In this document: positions 1-9,332 of the stretch, one piece after another
Numbering within the stretch: the first letter of the stretch is position 1
Layout of the letters: every line of letters begins with the position of its first letter
The notes under the pieces: model-generated
Seen by the model: only the letters and a program-made list of their open reading frames with translations
What the model was told of the DNA's origin: nothing
Database searches by the model: none
Source of the DNA: Bacteroidetes bacterium MedPE-SWsnd-G2
GTDB lineage: Bacteria > Bacteroidota > Bacteroidia > Flavobacteriales > Flavobacteriaceae
Assembly: GCA_001874335.1 (NCBI GenBank)
Contig: MPDE01000010.1
Coordinates: 1-64,000, forward strand
Reading direction: 5' to 3'
Length of the DNA stretch: 64,000 nt
Translations under genes and position numbers: made by a program

Positions 1-20
1 TAGGTCGTTGCCTTTTTTAG

Positions 21-56
21 AAACCCTTCATATATATTATATGAAGGGTTTTTTTT
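21..56 (+). terminator. Intrinsic terminator of an upstream gene outside the window
   Basis: A 13-bp perfect stem (21-33 with 39-51) closes a short AT loop and runs into eight T residues. It must end a transcript that starts left of the window; the first 20 bases contain no recognisable coding signal. Confidence 0.75.
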
Positions 57-210
57 GTACCTTTGTATTCCACTTTACCACCCACTACATTTACTACTTC
101 ATATTAATAAATCTATAAAGTCAAAGTTTTACTTTATAATATTTAGGTATCATAAAGTTTTTGATTTTTTATGGTTATATTACTTAAACCATTGAAATAA
201 AATCTGTTAT

Positions 211-2307
211 ATGAATAAAGCAATTTATATTGCCTCAAACGATGCTAATAGTGGTAAGTCTATTTTATCAATAGGCTTAATTAACTCTCTATTATCCCAG
301 AAACCTAAGGTTGGTTACTTTAGACCTGTTATTGATGATCCAATTGATGGCGGCAAGGACAATCATATAAATACCATTCTTTCTCATTTTAAATTGAAAA
401 TGGCGTATGAAGATACCTATGCCTTTACAATGTCTCAACTTATAAAAAAGTTGAATAATCATGAACAAGATGATGTTATTAATACCGTAATAGCAAAGTA
501 TAAAAAACTTGAAGAAGAGAATGATTTTGTTATTGTGGAGGGTACCGATTTCTCTGAATATGGTCCATTGATTGAATTGGATTTAAATATTTTGATTGCC
601 AAAAATTTGGGTATTCCTGTAATAATTATCGCGAGTTGTATTGATAAACCGGTAGAGTCATTTGTGGATGGTGTTCACCTAATTTATGATTCGTTTGTTC
701 AAAAAGATGTGAATGTAATTTCAGTTGTTGCCAATAAGGTAAAAACTGAAATGGTTGATATGATAAGCACTAAGTTGAATAGCACCATTGGGGAAGAGGT
801 TTCGATAAATATAATTCCACTTAATCACAAGTTGAAAAACCCAACGATTAAGGAGATGGCCGATGCCATTGATGCTAAAATTTTATTTGGTCAAGATTTG
901 CTTAATAGACCGACCGGGAATATTGAAATTGGTGCGATGCGAATCAGTAATTATTTAGATTATATATCTGAAGACTGTGTCGTGATTACACCCTCAGATC
1001 GAGAAGATGTTTTGATGGCTACTTTGCAAGCCAATATATCTGTTAATTACCCAAATATTTCTGGTGTTGTATTAACTGGTGGTCGTAATTTATCAGATTC
1101 GGTTGTGAACCTTATAAATGGATTGGATAAAATTGTTCCTATTTTGTTGGTGGAAGAAGCCACATTTAGTGCTGCTAAAAAACTGGCAGCCGTAAGATCC
1201 CATATTTATGCGAGCAATAAGGATAAGATCAAATTGTCTATTGAAATGTTTGAGAAATATGTTGATGCTGATAATTTAAATCTTCAGTTAAGTACGACCA
1301 AAAAAGTTGAAGCTATGACCCCTCGAATGTTTCAGTATAATTTATTGAAAAGGGCGAGAACAGAAAGAAAACATATTGTCTTACCAGAAGGAATGGATGA
1401 TAGAATATTGATAGCGGCAACTCAACTTCAAAAAATTGATGTGGTTGATTTGACAATTTTAGGTTCACCAATGCGAGTTGAAGCTTCAGTTAAACGTTTA
1501 AATATTCCTTTTGATTTTGAAAAAACTCCTATAATAGATCCTAGTAATTCTGAACATTTTAAAAGTTTTTCAGAAACGCTTCATGAGTTAAGAGCTCATA
1601 AGGGATTAAGTTTAGCCATGGCTCAAGATTTAATGGCCGATGTATCCTATTTTGGTACAATGATGGTTTATAAAGGTCTTGCCGATGGTATGGTTTCTGG
1701 TGCAGCTCACACGACTCAACATACTATTAAGCCTGCGCTTCAATTTGTGAAAACAAAGCCTTCATTTTCTGTAGTGTCTTCTATTTTCTTTATGTGTTTA
1801 GAAGATCGTGTATCAGTATTTGGGGATTGCGCAATTAATCCAAATCCTACAGCTGAACAATTAGCCGAGATTGCTATTTCTTCTGCAGACTCCAGTATTC
1901 AGTTTGGAATTAATCCTAAAATTGCAATGTTATCATATTCTTCTGGAGTATCTGGAAAAGGAGAGGATGTTGAAACTGTTAGGATGGCTACTGAAATTGT
2001 AAAAGAAAAACGTCCTGATTTAAAAGTGGAAGGTCCTATTCAATATGACGCGGCTGTAGATCCTTCGGTAGGGAAACAAAAATTACCAGATTCTGAAGTA
2101 GCTGGTCAAGCTAATGTTTTAATTTTCCCAGATTTAAATACAGGAAATAATACATATAAGGCAGTGCAAAGGGAAACTGGAGCTTTAGCTATTGGGCCAA
2201 TGTTACAAGGATTAAACAAGCCAGTAAATGATTTAAGTAGAGGTTGTACCGTTGATGATATTTTTAATACGGTGGTATTAACAGCTATACAAGCACAAGA
2301 TAATTAG
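211..2307 (+). CDS. pta: Phosphate acetyltransferase (long, BioD-like N-domain form)
   Basis: Interconverts acetyl-CoA and acetyl phosphate in the cytoplasm, the first half of the Pta-AckA acetate/ATP pathway. The 698-residue length is that of the three-part form: a BioD/DRTGG-like N-terminal region with a P-loop-like SNDANSGKS (residues 9-17), a middle DRTGG region around 225-340, and the catalytic PTA_PTB domain from about residue 370 to the end. The catalytic part holds family blocks such as VLPEG, DGMVSGA and GPMLQGLNKP. The P-loop region is thought to be regulatory in this family and not catalytic. It is followed 8 bp later by ackA, almost certainly one operon. The 150 bp upstream are very AT-rich; I could not choose a promoter there with confidence. 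Confidence 0.96.
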   Translation: MNKAIYIASNDANSGKSILSIGLINSLLSQKPKVGYFRPVIDDPIDGGKDNHINTILSHFKLKMAYEDTYAFTMSQLIKKLNNHEQDDVINTVIAKYKKLEEENDFVIVEGTDFSEYGPLIELDLNILIAKNLGIPVIIIASCIDKPVESFVDGVHLIYDSFVQKDVNVISVVANKVKTEMVDMISTKLNSTIGEEVSINIIPLNHKLKNPTIKEMADAIDAKILFGQDLLNRPTGNIEIGAMRISNYLDYISEDCVVITPSDREDVLMATLQANISVNYPNISGVVLTGGRNLSDSVVNLINGLDKIVPILLVEEATFSAAKKLAAVRSHIYASNKDKIKLSIEMFEKYVDADNLNLQLSTTKKVEAMTPRMFQYNLLKRARTERKHIVLPEGMDDRILIAATQLQKIDVVDLTILGSPMRVEASVKRLNIPFDFEKTPIIDPSNSEHFKSFSETLHELRAHKGLSLAMAQDLMADVSYFGTMMVYKGLADGMVSGAAHTTQHTIKPALQFVKTKPSFSVVSSIFFMCLEDRVSVFGDCAINPNPTAEQLAEIAISSADSSIQFGINPKIAMLSYSSGVSGKGEDVETVRMATEIVKEKRPDLKVEGPIQYDAAVDPSVGKQKLPDSEVAGQANVLIFPDLNTGNNTYKAVQRETGALAIGPMLQGLNKPVNDLSRGCTVDDIFNTVVLTAIQAQDN

Positions 2308-2315
2308 AATATAGA

Positions 2316-3497
2316 ATGAAATTATTAGTATTAAACTCAGGCAGTTCGTCCATAAAATACCAATTGTTTGAAATGCCTCAAAAAGAAGTTATATGTTCTG
2401 GCTTGGTGGAGCGTATTGGTTTAGAAGAAGGAGAGGTACATTACAAATCCATTAAAGGGAATTTGGATGAAACGCTTAAAATTGAAAACCACAAACAAGG
2501 TTTAGAACGTGTTGTTCAATTATTACAAGATAAAACCACGGGAGTAATTTCTTCTACTGATGAAATTAAGGCTGTTGGACATAGAGTGGTTCATGGCGGA
2601 AGTTCGTTTACTACTACAACTGTAATTAATGAGGAAGTTAAAATCAAAATTAAAGAGCTTTTTGAATTGGCTCCGCTTCATAACCCTGCTAACTTGGAAG
2701 GCATTGAAGTAGCCGAATCTATTTTTTCAAACGCAATACAAGTTGGTGTTTTTGATACGGCTTTTCATCAAACAATTCCTGTAAAGGCACACAAGTTCCC
2801 AATTCCGAATAAATTTTTAGAGGAAGATAAAATTAGAGTATACGGTTTTCACGGTACCAGTCATAAATATGTTTCGGAGCAAGCAAATGCCTATTTAGGC
2901 AAATCGGAATCGAAATTAATTACTGTTCATTTAGGAAACGGATGTAGTATGACTGCCATACAAAATGGGAAAAGTATAGATCACAGTTTAGGGTTTGGTC
3001 CTGTAAATGGATTAATCATGGGAACGCGATCTGGAGATATTGATCACACCTTAATATTTTACCTAGTTAATTCACTGGGATACACCTTGGATGAAGTAAA
3101 TAAGGTACTTCAAAAGGAAAGTGGAATGTTAGGATTAACGGGTTTTAGCGATTTAAGAGATATTGAATCGGCAGCAGCAAATGGCGACAAAAATTGCCAA
3201 TTGGCTTTAGATATGAATACTTATAGAATTAAGAAGTTTATAGGTTCATATATTGCAGCTATGAATGGCGTTGATGCTATTATCTTTACCGCTGGAATTG
3301 GAGAAAATTCAGATGTTATTAGACAAATGGTTTGTAAAGATTTGGATGTCTTTGGAATTTCAATTGATGAGGAGAAAAATAAAGTAAGAGCTAAAGAATT
3401 GATTGACATAACTGCTTCAGGTGCAAAAACAAAAGTTTTAATTATTCCGACAAATGAAGAATTAGAAATAGCAAAGCAAACTTATGAATTGCTATAA
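2316..3497 (+). CDS. ackA: Acetate kinase
   Basis: Converts acetyl phosphate and ADP to acetate and ATP, completing the route begun by the upstream pta. The 393-residue length is normal for the ASKHA-fold acetokinase family. Visible signatures are the N-terminal phosphate-binding VLNSGSSSIKYQLF (about 4-17), GFHGTSHKYVS with the conserved catalytic-region His, HLGNGCS, MGTRSGDID and the C-terminal FTAGIGENS. The family's usual Pro after GDID is His here (GDIDHT), a small local difference whose effect I cannot judge. The gene ends just before a strong two-way terminator that it shares with the convergent acyl-CoA dehydrogenase gene. Confidence 0.97.
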   Translation: MKLLVLNSGSSSIKYQLFEMPQKEVICSGLVERIGLEEGEVHYKSIKGNLDETLKIENHKQGLERVVQLLQDKTTGVISSTDEIKAVGHRVVHGGSSFTTTTVINEEVKIKIKELFELAPLHNPANLEGIEVAESIFSNAIQVGVFDTAFHQTIPVKAHKFPIPNKFLEEDKIRVYGFHGTSHKYVSEQANAYLGKSESKLITVHLGNGCSMTAIQNGKSIDHSLGFGPVNGLIMGTRSGDIDHTLIFYLVNSLGYTLDEVNKVLQKESGMLGLTGFSDLRDIESAAANGDKNCQLALDMNTYRIKKFIGSYIAAMNGVDAIIFTAGIGENSDVIRQMVCKDLDVFGISIDEEKNKVRAKELIDITASGAKTKVLIIPTNEELEIAKQTYELL

Positions 3498-3511
3498 CTA
3501 ACTATAGAATT

Positions 3512-3544
3512 AAAAAAAGCCCAACTTATTAGTTGGGCTTTTTT
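3512..3544. terminator. Bidirectional intrinsic terminator between ackA and acyl-CoA dehydrogenase
   Basis: A 10-bp perfect stem (3517-3526 with 3531-3540, core GCCCAACT) with a TATT loop is flanked by A7 on the left and T6 on the right, so it can work on both strands. It lies 15 bp after ackA and 19 bp beyond the stop of the leftward gene. Confidence 0.88.
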
Positions 3545-3562
3545 ATTATTTAGTTTGAAGAC

Positions 3563-4705
3563 TTACCCTTTGATAACTCCTCTTGAAATTACAATTTTCT
3601 GAATTTCAGAAGTACCTTCATAAATTTGAGTGATTTTTGCATCACGCATTAATCGTTCTACATGATATTCTTTTACAAAACCATTTCCACCATGTATTTG
3701 AACGGCTTCTACAGTTTGTTCCATCGCAACCTTCGATGCGTAAAGTTTTGCCATTGCACTAGACATATCATAGTTGTTTCCTTGGTCTTTATCCCAAGCA
3801 GATTTCATAACTAATAACCTTGCAGCCTCAATTTCTGTAGCCATATCAGCTAATTTAAATGCGATTGCTTGATGGTTACAAATTTCAGTACCAAATGCCT
3901 TACGTTCTTTAGAGTATTTTAATGCTAACTCATATGCGCCAGATGCGATACCTAAGGCTTGAGAAGCAATACCAATACGTCCTCCAGATAAGGTTTTCAT
4001 TGCAAACTTAAATCCAAATCCATCTTCTCCAATTCTATTTTCTTTAGGAACTTTTACATCGTTAAATTGTAAAGTATGAGTATCACTACCTCTAATTCCT
4101 AATTTATCTTCTTTAGGTCCAATATCAAATCCTTCCATTCCTTTTTCAACGATAAAGGCATTAATTCCTCTATGGCCTTTTTCGCGATCGGTTTGAGCTA
4201 TTACTAAATATACGTCACTTCTTCCTCCGTTTGTAATCCAGTTTTTAGTTCCGTTTAACACATAATGGTCACCCATATCGATTGCTGTAGTAGCCTGAGA
4301 AGTTGCATCACTTCCAGCTTCAGGTTCACTTAAACAAAAAGCACCAATAAACTCACCAGTAGCAAGCTTGGTTAAATATTTTTGCTTTTGTTCTTCAGAA
4401 CCATAAGATTCTAATCCATAACATACCAAAGAGTTGTTTACAGAAACCATAACAGAGGCAGATGCGTCTATTTTTGATAATTCTTCCATAATCAAAACAT
4501 AAGAAATAGCATCCATTCCGCTACCACCATATTTAGGATCAACCATGATTCCCATAAATCCTAGTTCTCCCATTTTCTTAACCAATTCATCCGGAAATGA
4601 TTGCTTTTCATCACGTTCAATAACACCAGGAAGTAATTCTGTATTTGCAAAATCACGTGCGGCATCTCGAATCATTAAGTGCTCTTCTGTAAGATTAAAA
4701 TCCAT
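3563..4705 (-). CDS. Acyl-CoA dehydrogenase, short/branched-chain type
   Basis: FAD enzyme that introduces the first double bond in acyl-CoA, for fatty-acid or branched-chain amino-acid catabolism. Length (380) is typical. The FAD/substrate block CLSEPEAGSDA, the KNWITNGG strand, the RIGIASQALGIA helix and VQIHGGNGFVKEYHVERLMRDAK are all present. The YEGTSEIQ motif supplies Glu363, the expected catalytic base of the short/medium-chain class. The chain-length preference (butyryl, isovaleryl, 2-methylbutyryl) cannot be read from sequence alone. It is monocistronic, between the bidirectional terminator and a promoter whose -7 element is at 4743-4750; an electron-transfer flavoprotein is not encoded nearby. 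Confidence 0.93.
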   Translation of the reverse strand: MDFNLTEEHLMIRDAARDFANTELLPGVIERDEKQSFPDELVKKMGELGFMGIMVDPKYGGSGMDAISYVLIMEELSKIDASASVMVSVNNSLVCYGLESYGSEEQKQKYLTKLATGEFIGAFCLSEPEAGSDATSQATTAIDMGDHYVLNGTKNWITNGGRSDVYLVIAQTDREKGHRGINAFIVEKGMEGFDIGPKEDKLGIRGSDTHTLQFNDVKVPKENRIGEDGFGFKFAMKTLSGGRIGIASQALGIASGAYELALKYSKERKAFGTEICNHQAIAFKLADMATEIEAARLLVMKSAWDKDQGNNYDMSSAMAKLYASKVAMEQTVEAVQIHGGNGFVKEYHVERLMRDAKITQIYEGTSEIQKIVISRGVIKG

Positions 4706-4742
4706 ATTATATGTAAATTGTTAATTTGATAAAATTTGTCCC

Positions 4743-4750
4743 CAAATATA
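4743..4750 (-). promoter_or_regulatory. -7 promoter element of acyl-CoA dehydrogenase gene
   Basis: On the minus strand this reads TATATTTG, an exact match to the Bacteroidota TAnnTTTG -7 element, 37 nt ahead of the ATG at 4705. No clean TTTG -33 box is visible. Confidence 0.55.
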
Positions 4751-4784
4751 AGTTATTATTAGGATTTATTTAAGGCCCTTTTCC

Positions 4785-4792
4785 TAATTTTA
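4785..4792 (+). promoter_or_regulatory. Candidate -7 element abutting the anmK start
   Basis: TAATTTTA matches TAnnTTTG at seven of the eight positions and ends 5 nt before the ATG at 4798. If used, transcription would begin at or next to the start codon. Confidence 0.4.
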
Positions 4793-4797
4793 CGAAT

Positions 4798-5865
4798 ATG
4801 ACAAAGTTAAAATTTAAGGTAATTGGAGTCATGTCTGGTACCTCGTTGGATGGTATTGATTTGGCATACATTTCTTTTGACGAAAAGGCTACAATCGAAT
4901 TTGAAATTCTTAAGGCCGAAACCGTTTCATATTCTGACACTTGGAAGACGAAACTAGAAAATTTGGTGGACTTAAATTCTGAAGAATTACAAGATTTAGA
5001 TGCAGATTATTCTGAATTATTAGCAAATGAAATTCAAAATTTTATAGATACAAATGCTATTGAAGAAATTGATTTTATTGCTTCGCATGGTCATACCGCT
5101 TTGCATCGTCCAGATTTGGGTTATACGCTTCAAATAGGAAATCAAAAAAGCATTTCCAGTAAATTAAATCTACCACTTATCTGTGATTTTAGAGTTCAAG
5201 ATGTAAAATTGGGAGGTCAAGGAGCGCCTTTAGTTCCTATTGGAGATTTGTTATTGTTTTCTGATTTTGAATATTGTATTAACCTTGGTGGATTTGCGAA
5301 TGTTTCCTTCCAAGATAATGGACAACGAGTGGCATATGATATTTGTCCGGTAAATATTGTTTTTAACTATTTTTCTTCGGAGTTAGGTCAAGCATTTGAC
5401 AATAGTGGAAATTTGGCTAAATCTGGCCAATTGCAACCTTCGTTGTTAGACATTTTAAATAGTAATGATTACTTCGAAAGTAGTTACCCGAAATCCTTAG
5501 GATTGGAATGGGTAAAATCTGAGGTTTTTCCAATTTTGATAAATTCGGGTTATTCACAAATCGATATATTAAGAACATATTGTGAGCATATTGCTATGCA
5601 AATTGTAAATCAATTTAATAATGTAAATAAGAAGGATAAAGTGCTTTTTACTGGTGGCGGGGTTTATAATACTTTCTTGATGAGTAGAATACAAGATTTA
5701 ACAGAGGCTACAGTTGTTATTCCTTCAAATGAATTGGTGGAATATAAGGAAGCTTTAATTTTTGGTCTATTAGGAGGTTTAAAATACTTAGGTAGGAATA
5801 ATTGTCTGTCAAGTGTAACAGGAGCAAGTAAAAATCACTCATCTGGAGTGATTTACAAACCTTAA
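4798..5865 (+). CDS. anmK: Anhydro-N-acetylmuramic acid kinase
   Basis: Phosphorylates and hydrolyses 1,6-anhydro-MurNAc released by lytic transglycosylases to MurNAc-6-phosphate, a cytoplasmic step of cell-wall recycling. The ATP-binding N-terminus GVMSGTSLDGIDLAYI (residues 10-25) is diagnostic. SHGHTALHRP, the DFRVQDVKLGGQGAPLVPIGD block with the expected catalytic Asp, CINLGGFANVS and FTGGGVYN complete the ASKHA kinase core. The 355-residue length is normal. It stands alone: a MurQ etherase is not encoded here, although mpl (56.5 kb), another recycling enzyme, is in the window. The ATG is fixed by the MSGTSLDG distance and by a promoter-like element immediately upstream. Confidence 0.95.
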   Translation: MTKLKFKVIGVMSGTSLDGIDLAYISFDEKATIEFEILKAETVSYSDTWKTKLENLVDLNSEELQDLDADYSELLANEIQNFIDTNAIEEIDFIASHGHTALHRPDLGYTLQIGNQKSISSKLNLPLICDFRVQDVKLGGQGAPLVPIGDLLLFSDFEYCINLGGFANVSFQDNGQRVAYDICPVNIVFNYFSSELGQAFDNSGNLAKSGQLQPSLLDILNSNDYFESSYPKSLGLEWVKSEVFPILINSGYSQIDILRTYCEHIAMQIVNQFNNVNKKDKVLFTGGGVYNTFLMSRIQDLTEATVVIPSNELVEYKEALIFGLLGGLKYLGRNNCLSSVTGASKNHSSGVIYKP

Positions 5866-5903
5866 ATTATGATTAATTTTTAAGGTTAGGATTTATAGTT
5901 TTT

Positions 5904-5911
5904 TATCTTTG
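5904..5911 (+). promoter_or_regulatory. -7 promoter element of the amino-acid dehydrogenase gene
   Basis: TATCTTTG is an exact TAnnTTTG match 20 nt ahead of the ATG at 5932. The -33 region has no convincing TTTG. Confidence 0.55.
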
Positions 5912-5931
5912 TTTCCAGAACTAAAATTTAC

Positions 5932-7158
5932 ATGAAAGAACTACTACAAAAATACGAAGACAAGACTCCAGAGATTGTCTTTAATTGGAAAGATTCAGAA
6001 ACCGAAGCAGAAGGTTGGACAGTTATAAATTCATTAAGAGGAGGAGCTGCCGGAGGTGGAACTCGTATGAGAAAAGGCCTTGATATGAATGAGGTTTTAT
6101 CATTGGCTAAAACAATGGAAGTTAAATTTACCGTTTCAGGCCCTGCTATTGGAGGTGCTAAATCGGGGATAAACTTTGATCCTAATGATTCAAGAAAAAC
6201 GGGAGTATTAGAGCGTTGGTACAAAGCAGTATCACCTTTATTAAAAAGTTATTATGGAACTGGTGGAGATTTAAATGTTGATGAAATTCATGAAGTAATT
6301 CCTATTACCGAAGAAAGTGGTGTTTGGCATCCACAAGAGGGCGTGTTTAATGGTCACTTTAAACCTACCGAAGCTGATAAAATCAACAGAATTGGTCAGT
6401 TAAGGCATGGCGTAATTAAAGTTATAGAAAATCAAGACTTCTCACCATCTATTGATAGAAAATATACTGTTGCCGACATGATTACTGGTTATGGTGTGGC
6501 AGAAGCGACAAGACATTTTTACGATATTAAAGGAGAATCTATCGTTGGTAAACGTGCGGTTGTTCAAGGATTTGGAAATGTGGGCGCAGCTGCAGCATTT
6601 TACTTGTCTCAAATGGGAGCAAAAGTCATCGGAATTATCGATATTGTAGGAGGGTTAATAAAAGAAGAAGGATTTTCTTTTGAAGAAATCACAGCCTTAT
6701 ATTTAAATAAATCTGGAAATAACTTAGGAAATAACAACCTTTTACCTTTTAGTGAAGTTAATGAGAAAATTTGGGGATTAGGATTTGAAGTATTTGCGCC
6801 TTGTGCTGCATCACGTTTAATTACAAAAGACCAAATTGATCAAATGATTGCTTCAGATTTAGAAGTGATTTCTTGTGGAGCTAATGTACCATTTGCTGAT
6901 AAAGAAATTTTCTTTGGTCCAATTATGGAATATACAGACAAAAAAGTAAGTTTAATTCCAGATTTCATTTCTAACTGTGGTATGGCAAGAGTTTTTGCTT
7001 ATTTCATGGAGCAAAAAGTGCAAATGGATGATGAAGCTATCTTTAAGGATACTTCAGACAGAATTAAAAATGCTCTTGAAAGAGTACATGAAAAGAACCC
7101 TACTAAAGTAAATATAAGTGAAACGGCTTTTGAAATAGCATTAAGCCAATTAATATAA
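5932..7158 (+). CDS. Glu/Leu/Phe/Val family amino-acid dehydrogenase
   Basis: NAD(P)-dependent oxidative deamination of an amino acid to its 2-oxo acid, or the reverse. The N-terminal substrate domain carries RGGAAGGGTRM and GGAKSGINFDP, with the catalytic Lys77, followed by GTGGDLNVDE. The C-terminal Rossmann domain has GFGNVG (213-218). At 408 residues it is longer than Bacillus leucine dehydrogenase (about 365) and shorter than the usual hexameric GDH, so the substrate is open; leucine or another branched-chain amino acid is a reasonable guess given the nearby acyl-CoA dehydrogenase. NhaD follows after 23 bp and may be cotranscribed. The gene has its own -7 element. Confidence 0.88.
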   Translation: MKELLQKYEDKTPEIVFNWKDSETEAEGWTVINSLRGGAAGGGTRMRKGLDMNEVLSLAKTMEVKFTVSGPAIGGAKSGINFDPNDSRKTGVLERWYKAVSPLLKSYYGTGGDLNVDEIHEVIPITEESGVWHPQEGVFNGHFKPTEADKINRIGQLRHGVIKVIENQDFSPSIDRKYTVADMITGYGVAEATRHFYDIKGESIVGKRAVVQGFGNVGAAAAFYLSQMGAKVIGIIDIVGGLIKEEGFSFEEITALYLNKSGNNLGNNNLLPFSEVNEKIWGLGFEVFAPCAASRLITKDQIDQMIASDLEVISCGANVPFADKEIFFGPIMEYTDKKVSLIPDFISNCGMARVFAYFMEQKVQMDDEAIFKDTSDRIKNALERVHEKNPTKVNISETAFEIALSQLI

Positions 7159-7181
7159 AATTAGATTAATAAAAAGTAGAA

Positions 7182-8579
7182 ATGGAAACAGTAATCATTT
7201 TAGTATTTGTTCTTGGGTATTTAGCCATAACCCTTGAACATAGTTTGAAAATAGATAAATTAATACCAGCGTTAGTAATGATGGCTGTTAGCTGGGCTTT
7301 AATTTCTTTAGGGATTGACATGTTTCCACAGTGGTTTGATTCGGCTAAACATGCTTTGGTTGATAATTTCCCTGGACTATCTCATGATGGTAAAATGCAC
7401 TTAATGGAAGAAACACTATTACATCACTTAGGTAAGACCTGTGAGATTTTAGTGTTTTTATTAGGAGCAATGACAATTGTGGAGATAATCGATTACTTTG
7501 ATGGATTCTCAACCATCAAAAATTTTATTAAGACAAAAAAGAAGAGCAAGATTTTGTGGATTTTCACAGGTCTTGCTTTTATATTATCAGCAATTATTGA
7601 CAACCTTACAGCTACAATTGTTCTAATTTCAATCTTACAGAAAATAGTAAAAGATAGAAATATTAGAATTTGGTATGCAGGTTTAATTATTATTGCTGCC
7701 AATGCAGGTGGGGCCTGGTCACCAATTGGAGATGTCACAACAACAATGTTATGGATTGGTAAAAAGGTGTCTACCGATCACCTAATTGGTTATTTATTAT
7801 TGCCTTCATTTGTATGTATGGCACTACCAACATTTATTGCATCATATTTACCGGTGTTTAAAGGAGATTTAGATCAAGCTGATGATGATGATAATGGTAA
7901 ACCTAAAAGTAAATTTAGCTCTACAATGCTATTTTTAGGATTGGGAGCAATTGTAGCTGTCCCTATTTTTAAAGTTATAACGCATTTACCTCCTTATGTT
8001 GGTATGATGTTATCTTTAGGTATCGTTGCAACCTTTGCAGAAATCTATTCAAATTCACAGTTTAGTTTAACTGGGGTTGATTCTGAAGGACATGATACTC
8101 ATGGACATCATAGTCCTGTACATCACTCGCTTTCTAAAATTGAGTTGCCAAGTATATTATTTTTCTTAGGGATATTGATGGCTGTTGCAGCTCTTGAATC
8201 TTTAGGGATTTTATTCGGATTTGCATCTACTTTACAAGATTCAATGCCAATGTTAGGAACTGAGCTGCACCATGGTGGGGTGTCTGATTTAGTTGTGTTA
8301 TTATTAGGAGCAGGTTCTGCGGTAATAGATAATGTACCATTAGTGGCAGCGAGTTTAGGTATGTTTAGTGAGCCTATGGATAATGAACTTTGGCACTTTA
8401 TCGCCTATGCAGCAGGTACAGGTGGAAGTATGTTGATTATTGGATCGGCAGCAGGAGTAGTTGCAATGGGCATGGAAAAAATAGATTTCTTCTGGTATTT
8501 AAAGAAAATAGGTTGGTTAGCTCTAGTCGGATTTTTAGCAGGAGCAGCAGTGTTTATGTTTACAAGAACTCTTTTTTAA
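7182..8579 (+). CDS. nhaD: Na+/H+ antiporter NhaD
   Basis: Inner-membrane sodium/proton exchanger of the ion-transporter superfamily, used for salt and pH homeostasis and common in marine bacteria. About eleven hydrophobic segments can be traced over 465 residues. The conserved half-repeats SAIIDNLTATIVLISIL and SAVIDNVPLVAASLGMF each carry the Asp-Asn pair expected of the transport site, and NAGGAWSPIGDVTTTMLW is a classic NhaD signature. A His/Asp-rich hydrophilic loop (HDTHGHHSPVHH, near 305-316) lies between the two halves and could sense pH or bind metal; that is inference. The protein starts 23 bp after the amino-acid dehydrogenase. Confidence 0.92.
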   Translation: METVIILVFVLGYLAITLEHSLKIDKLIPALVMMAVSWALISLGIDMFPQWFDSAKHALVDNFPGLSHDGKMHLMEETLLHHLGKTCEILVFLLGAMTIVEIIDYFDGFSTIKNFIKTKKKSKILWIFTGLAFILSAIIDNLTATIVLISILQKIVKDRNIRIWYAGLIIIAANAGGAWSPIGDVTTTMLWIGKKVSTDHLIGYLLLPSFVCMALPTFIASYLPVFKGDLDQADDDDNGKPKSKFSSTMLFLGLGAIVAVPIFKVITHLPPYVGMMLSLGIVATFAEIYSNSQFSLTGVDSEGHDTHGHHSPVHHSLSKIELPSILFFLGILMAVAALESLGILFGFASTLQDSMPMLGTELHHGGVSDLVVLLLGAGSAVIDNVPLVAASLGMFSEPMDNELWHFIAYAAGTGGSMLIIGSAAGVVAMGMEKIDFFWYLKKIGWLALVGFLAGAAVFMFTRTLF

Positions 8580-8636
8580 GGTTTATTATACTTTCAAATC
8601 AAGTCTAACGTTATTACATAGAAAATAAACTCTAAT

Positions 8637-9332
8637 ATGATATTACCAAGTAATATGCAAGATGGTGCAGAAATGGTACCACAAGAAGAATCTGTTGAAA
8701 AAACACTTTCTATTATTGAATTAATTATGAGTGGCGGTACCGCTGGTCAAGTCATTATTGGCATATTAATGGTTCTACTTATTGTAGCTATGTATATCTA
8801 TTTTGAGCGAATATTTGCTATAAAAGACGCCTCAAAGGTAGATCCTAATTTCATGAATGAAATCAAGGATTTTGTGAGTCAAGGTAAAATTGATTCTGCA
8901 AAAATGCTTTGTGCTAAAATGAATTCGCCTGTATCACGATTAATAGATAAAGGATTGAGTAGAATAGGTAAACCATTAGAAGATATTAATACGGCCATTG
9001 AAAATGCAGGTCGGTTAGAAGTTTATGGTTTAGAGCGAAACGTTAGTGTGTTAGCTACTATTTCTGGTGCTGCGCCTATGATTGGTTTTTTAGGAACGGT
9101 AATCGGAATGATTTTATCCATTTTTGAAATAGCTAATTCAGGAGGACAAATTGATATTAAACTATTAGCTGACGGTTTATATACTGCCATGACAACAACA
9201 GTTGCTGGTTTGATTGTAGGTATTGTGGCTTATATCGCCTATAACCATTTGGTGGTTAAAACAGATAAAGTCGTATATCAAATGGAAGCTAATTCTGTTG
9301 AGTTTTTGGACTTATTAAATGAGCCTATTTAA
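8637..9332 (+). CDS. exbB: MotA/TolQ/ExbB proton-channel family protein
   Basis: Inner-membrane proton-channel subunit that, with ExbD, powers a TonB-type energiser of outer-membrane transport. The 231 residues hold one hydrophobic segment near 38-60 and a pair in the C-terminal half, the usual three-helix layout. The conserved core LATISGAAPMIGFLGTVIGMI and the YTAMTTTVAGLIVGIVAYIAYN segment are the pore-lining helices. It is the first gene of a four-gene run exbB-exbD-tonB-like-folC with overlaps or gaps of at most 2 bp, so translation is probably coupled. TolQ is an alternative name, but the partner's sequence favours the TonB system. Confidence 0.92.
   Translation: MILPSNMQDGAEMVPQEESVEKTLSIIELIMSGGTAGQVIIGILMVLLIVAMYIYFERIFAIKDASKVDPNFMNEIKDFVSQGKIDSAKMLCAKMNSPVSRLIDKGLSRIGKPLEDINTAIENAGRLEVYGLERNVSVLATISGAAPMIGFLGTVIGMILSIFEIANSGGQIDIKLLADGLYTAMTTTVAGLIVGIVAYIAYNHLVVKTDKVVYQMEANSVEFLDLLNEPI

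Noticed and set aside
57-210. TACCTTTG at 58-65 as the pta promoter
   Set aside because: It matches the -7 consensus but lies directly after a terminator T run and 145 nt from pta, with no -33 box, so its use is uncertain.
5832-5854. Hairpin AAATCACTC/GAGTGATTT at the end of anmK
   Set aside because: It lies inside the coding region and lacks a T run, so it is not a convincing terminator.
8580-8636. A promoter for exbB
   Set aside because: TATACTTTC has an extra base relative to TAnnTTTG and no supporting -33 box; not strong enough to list.
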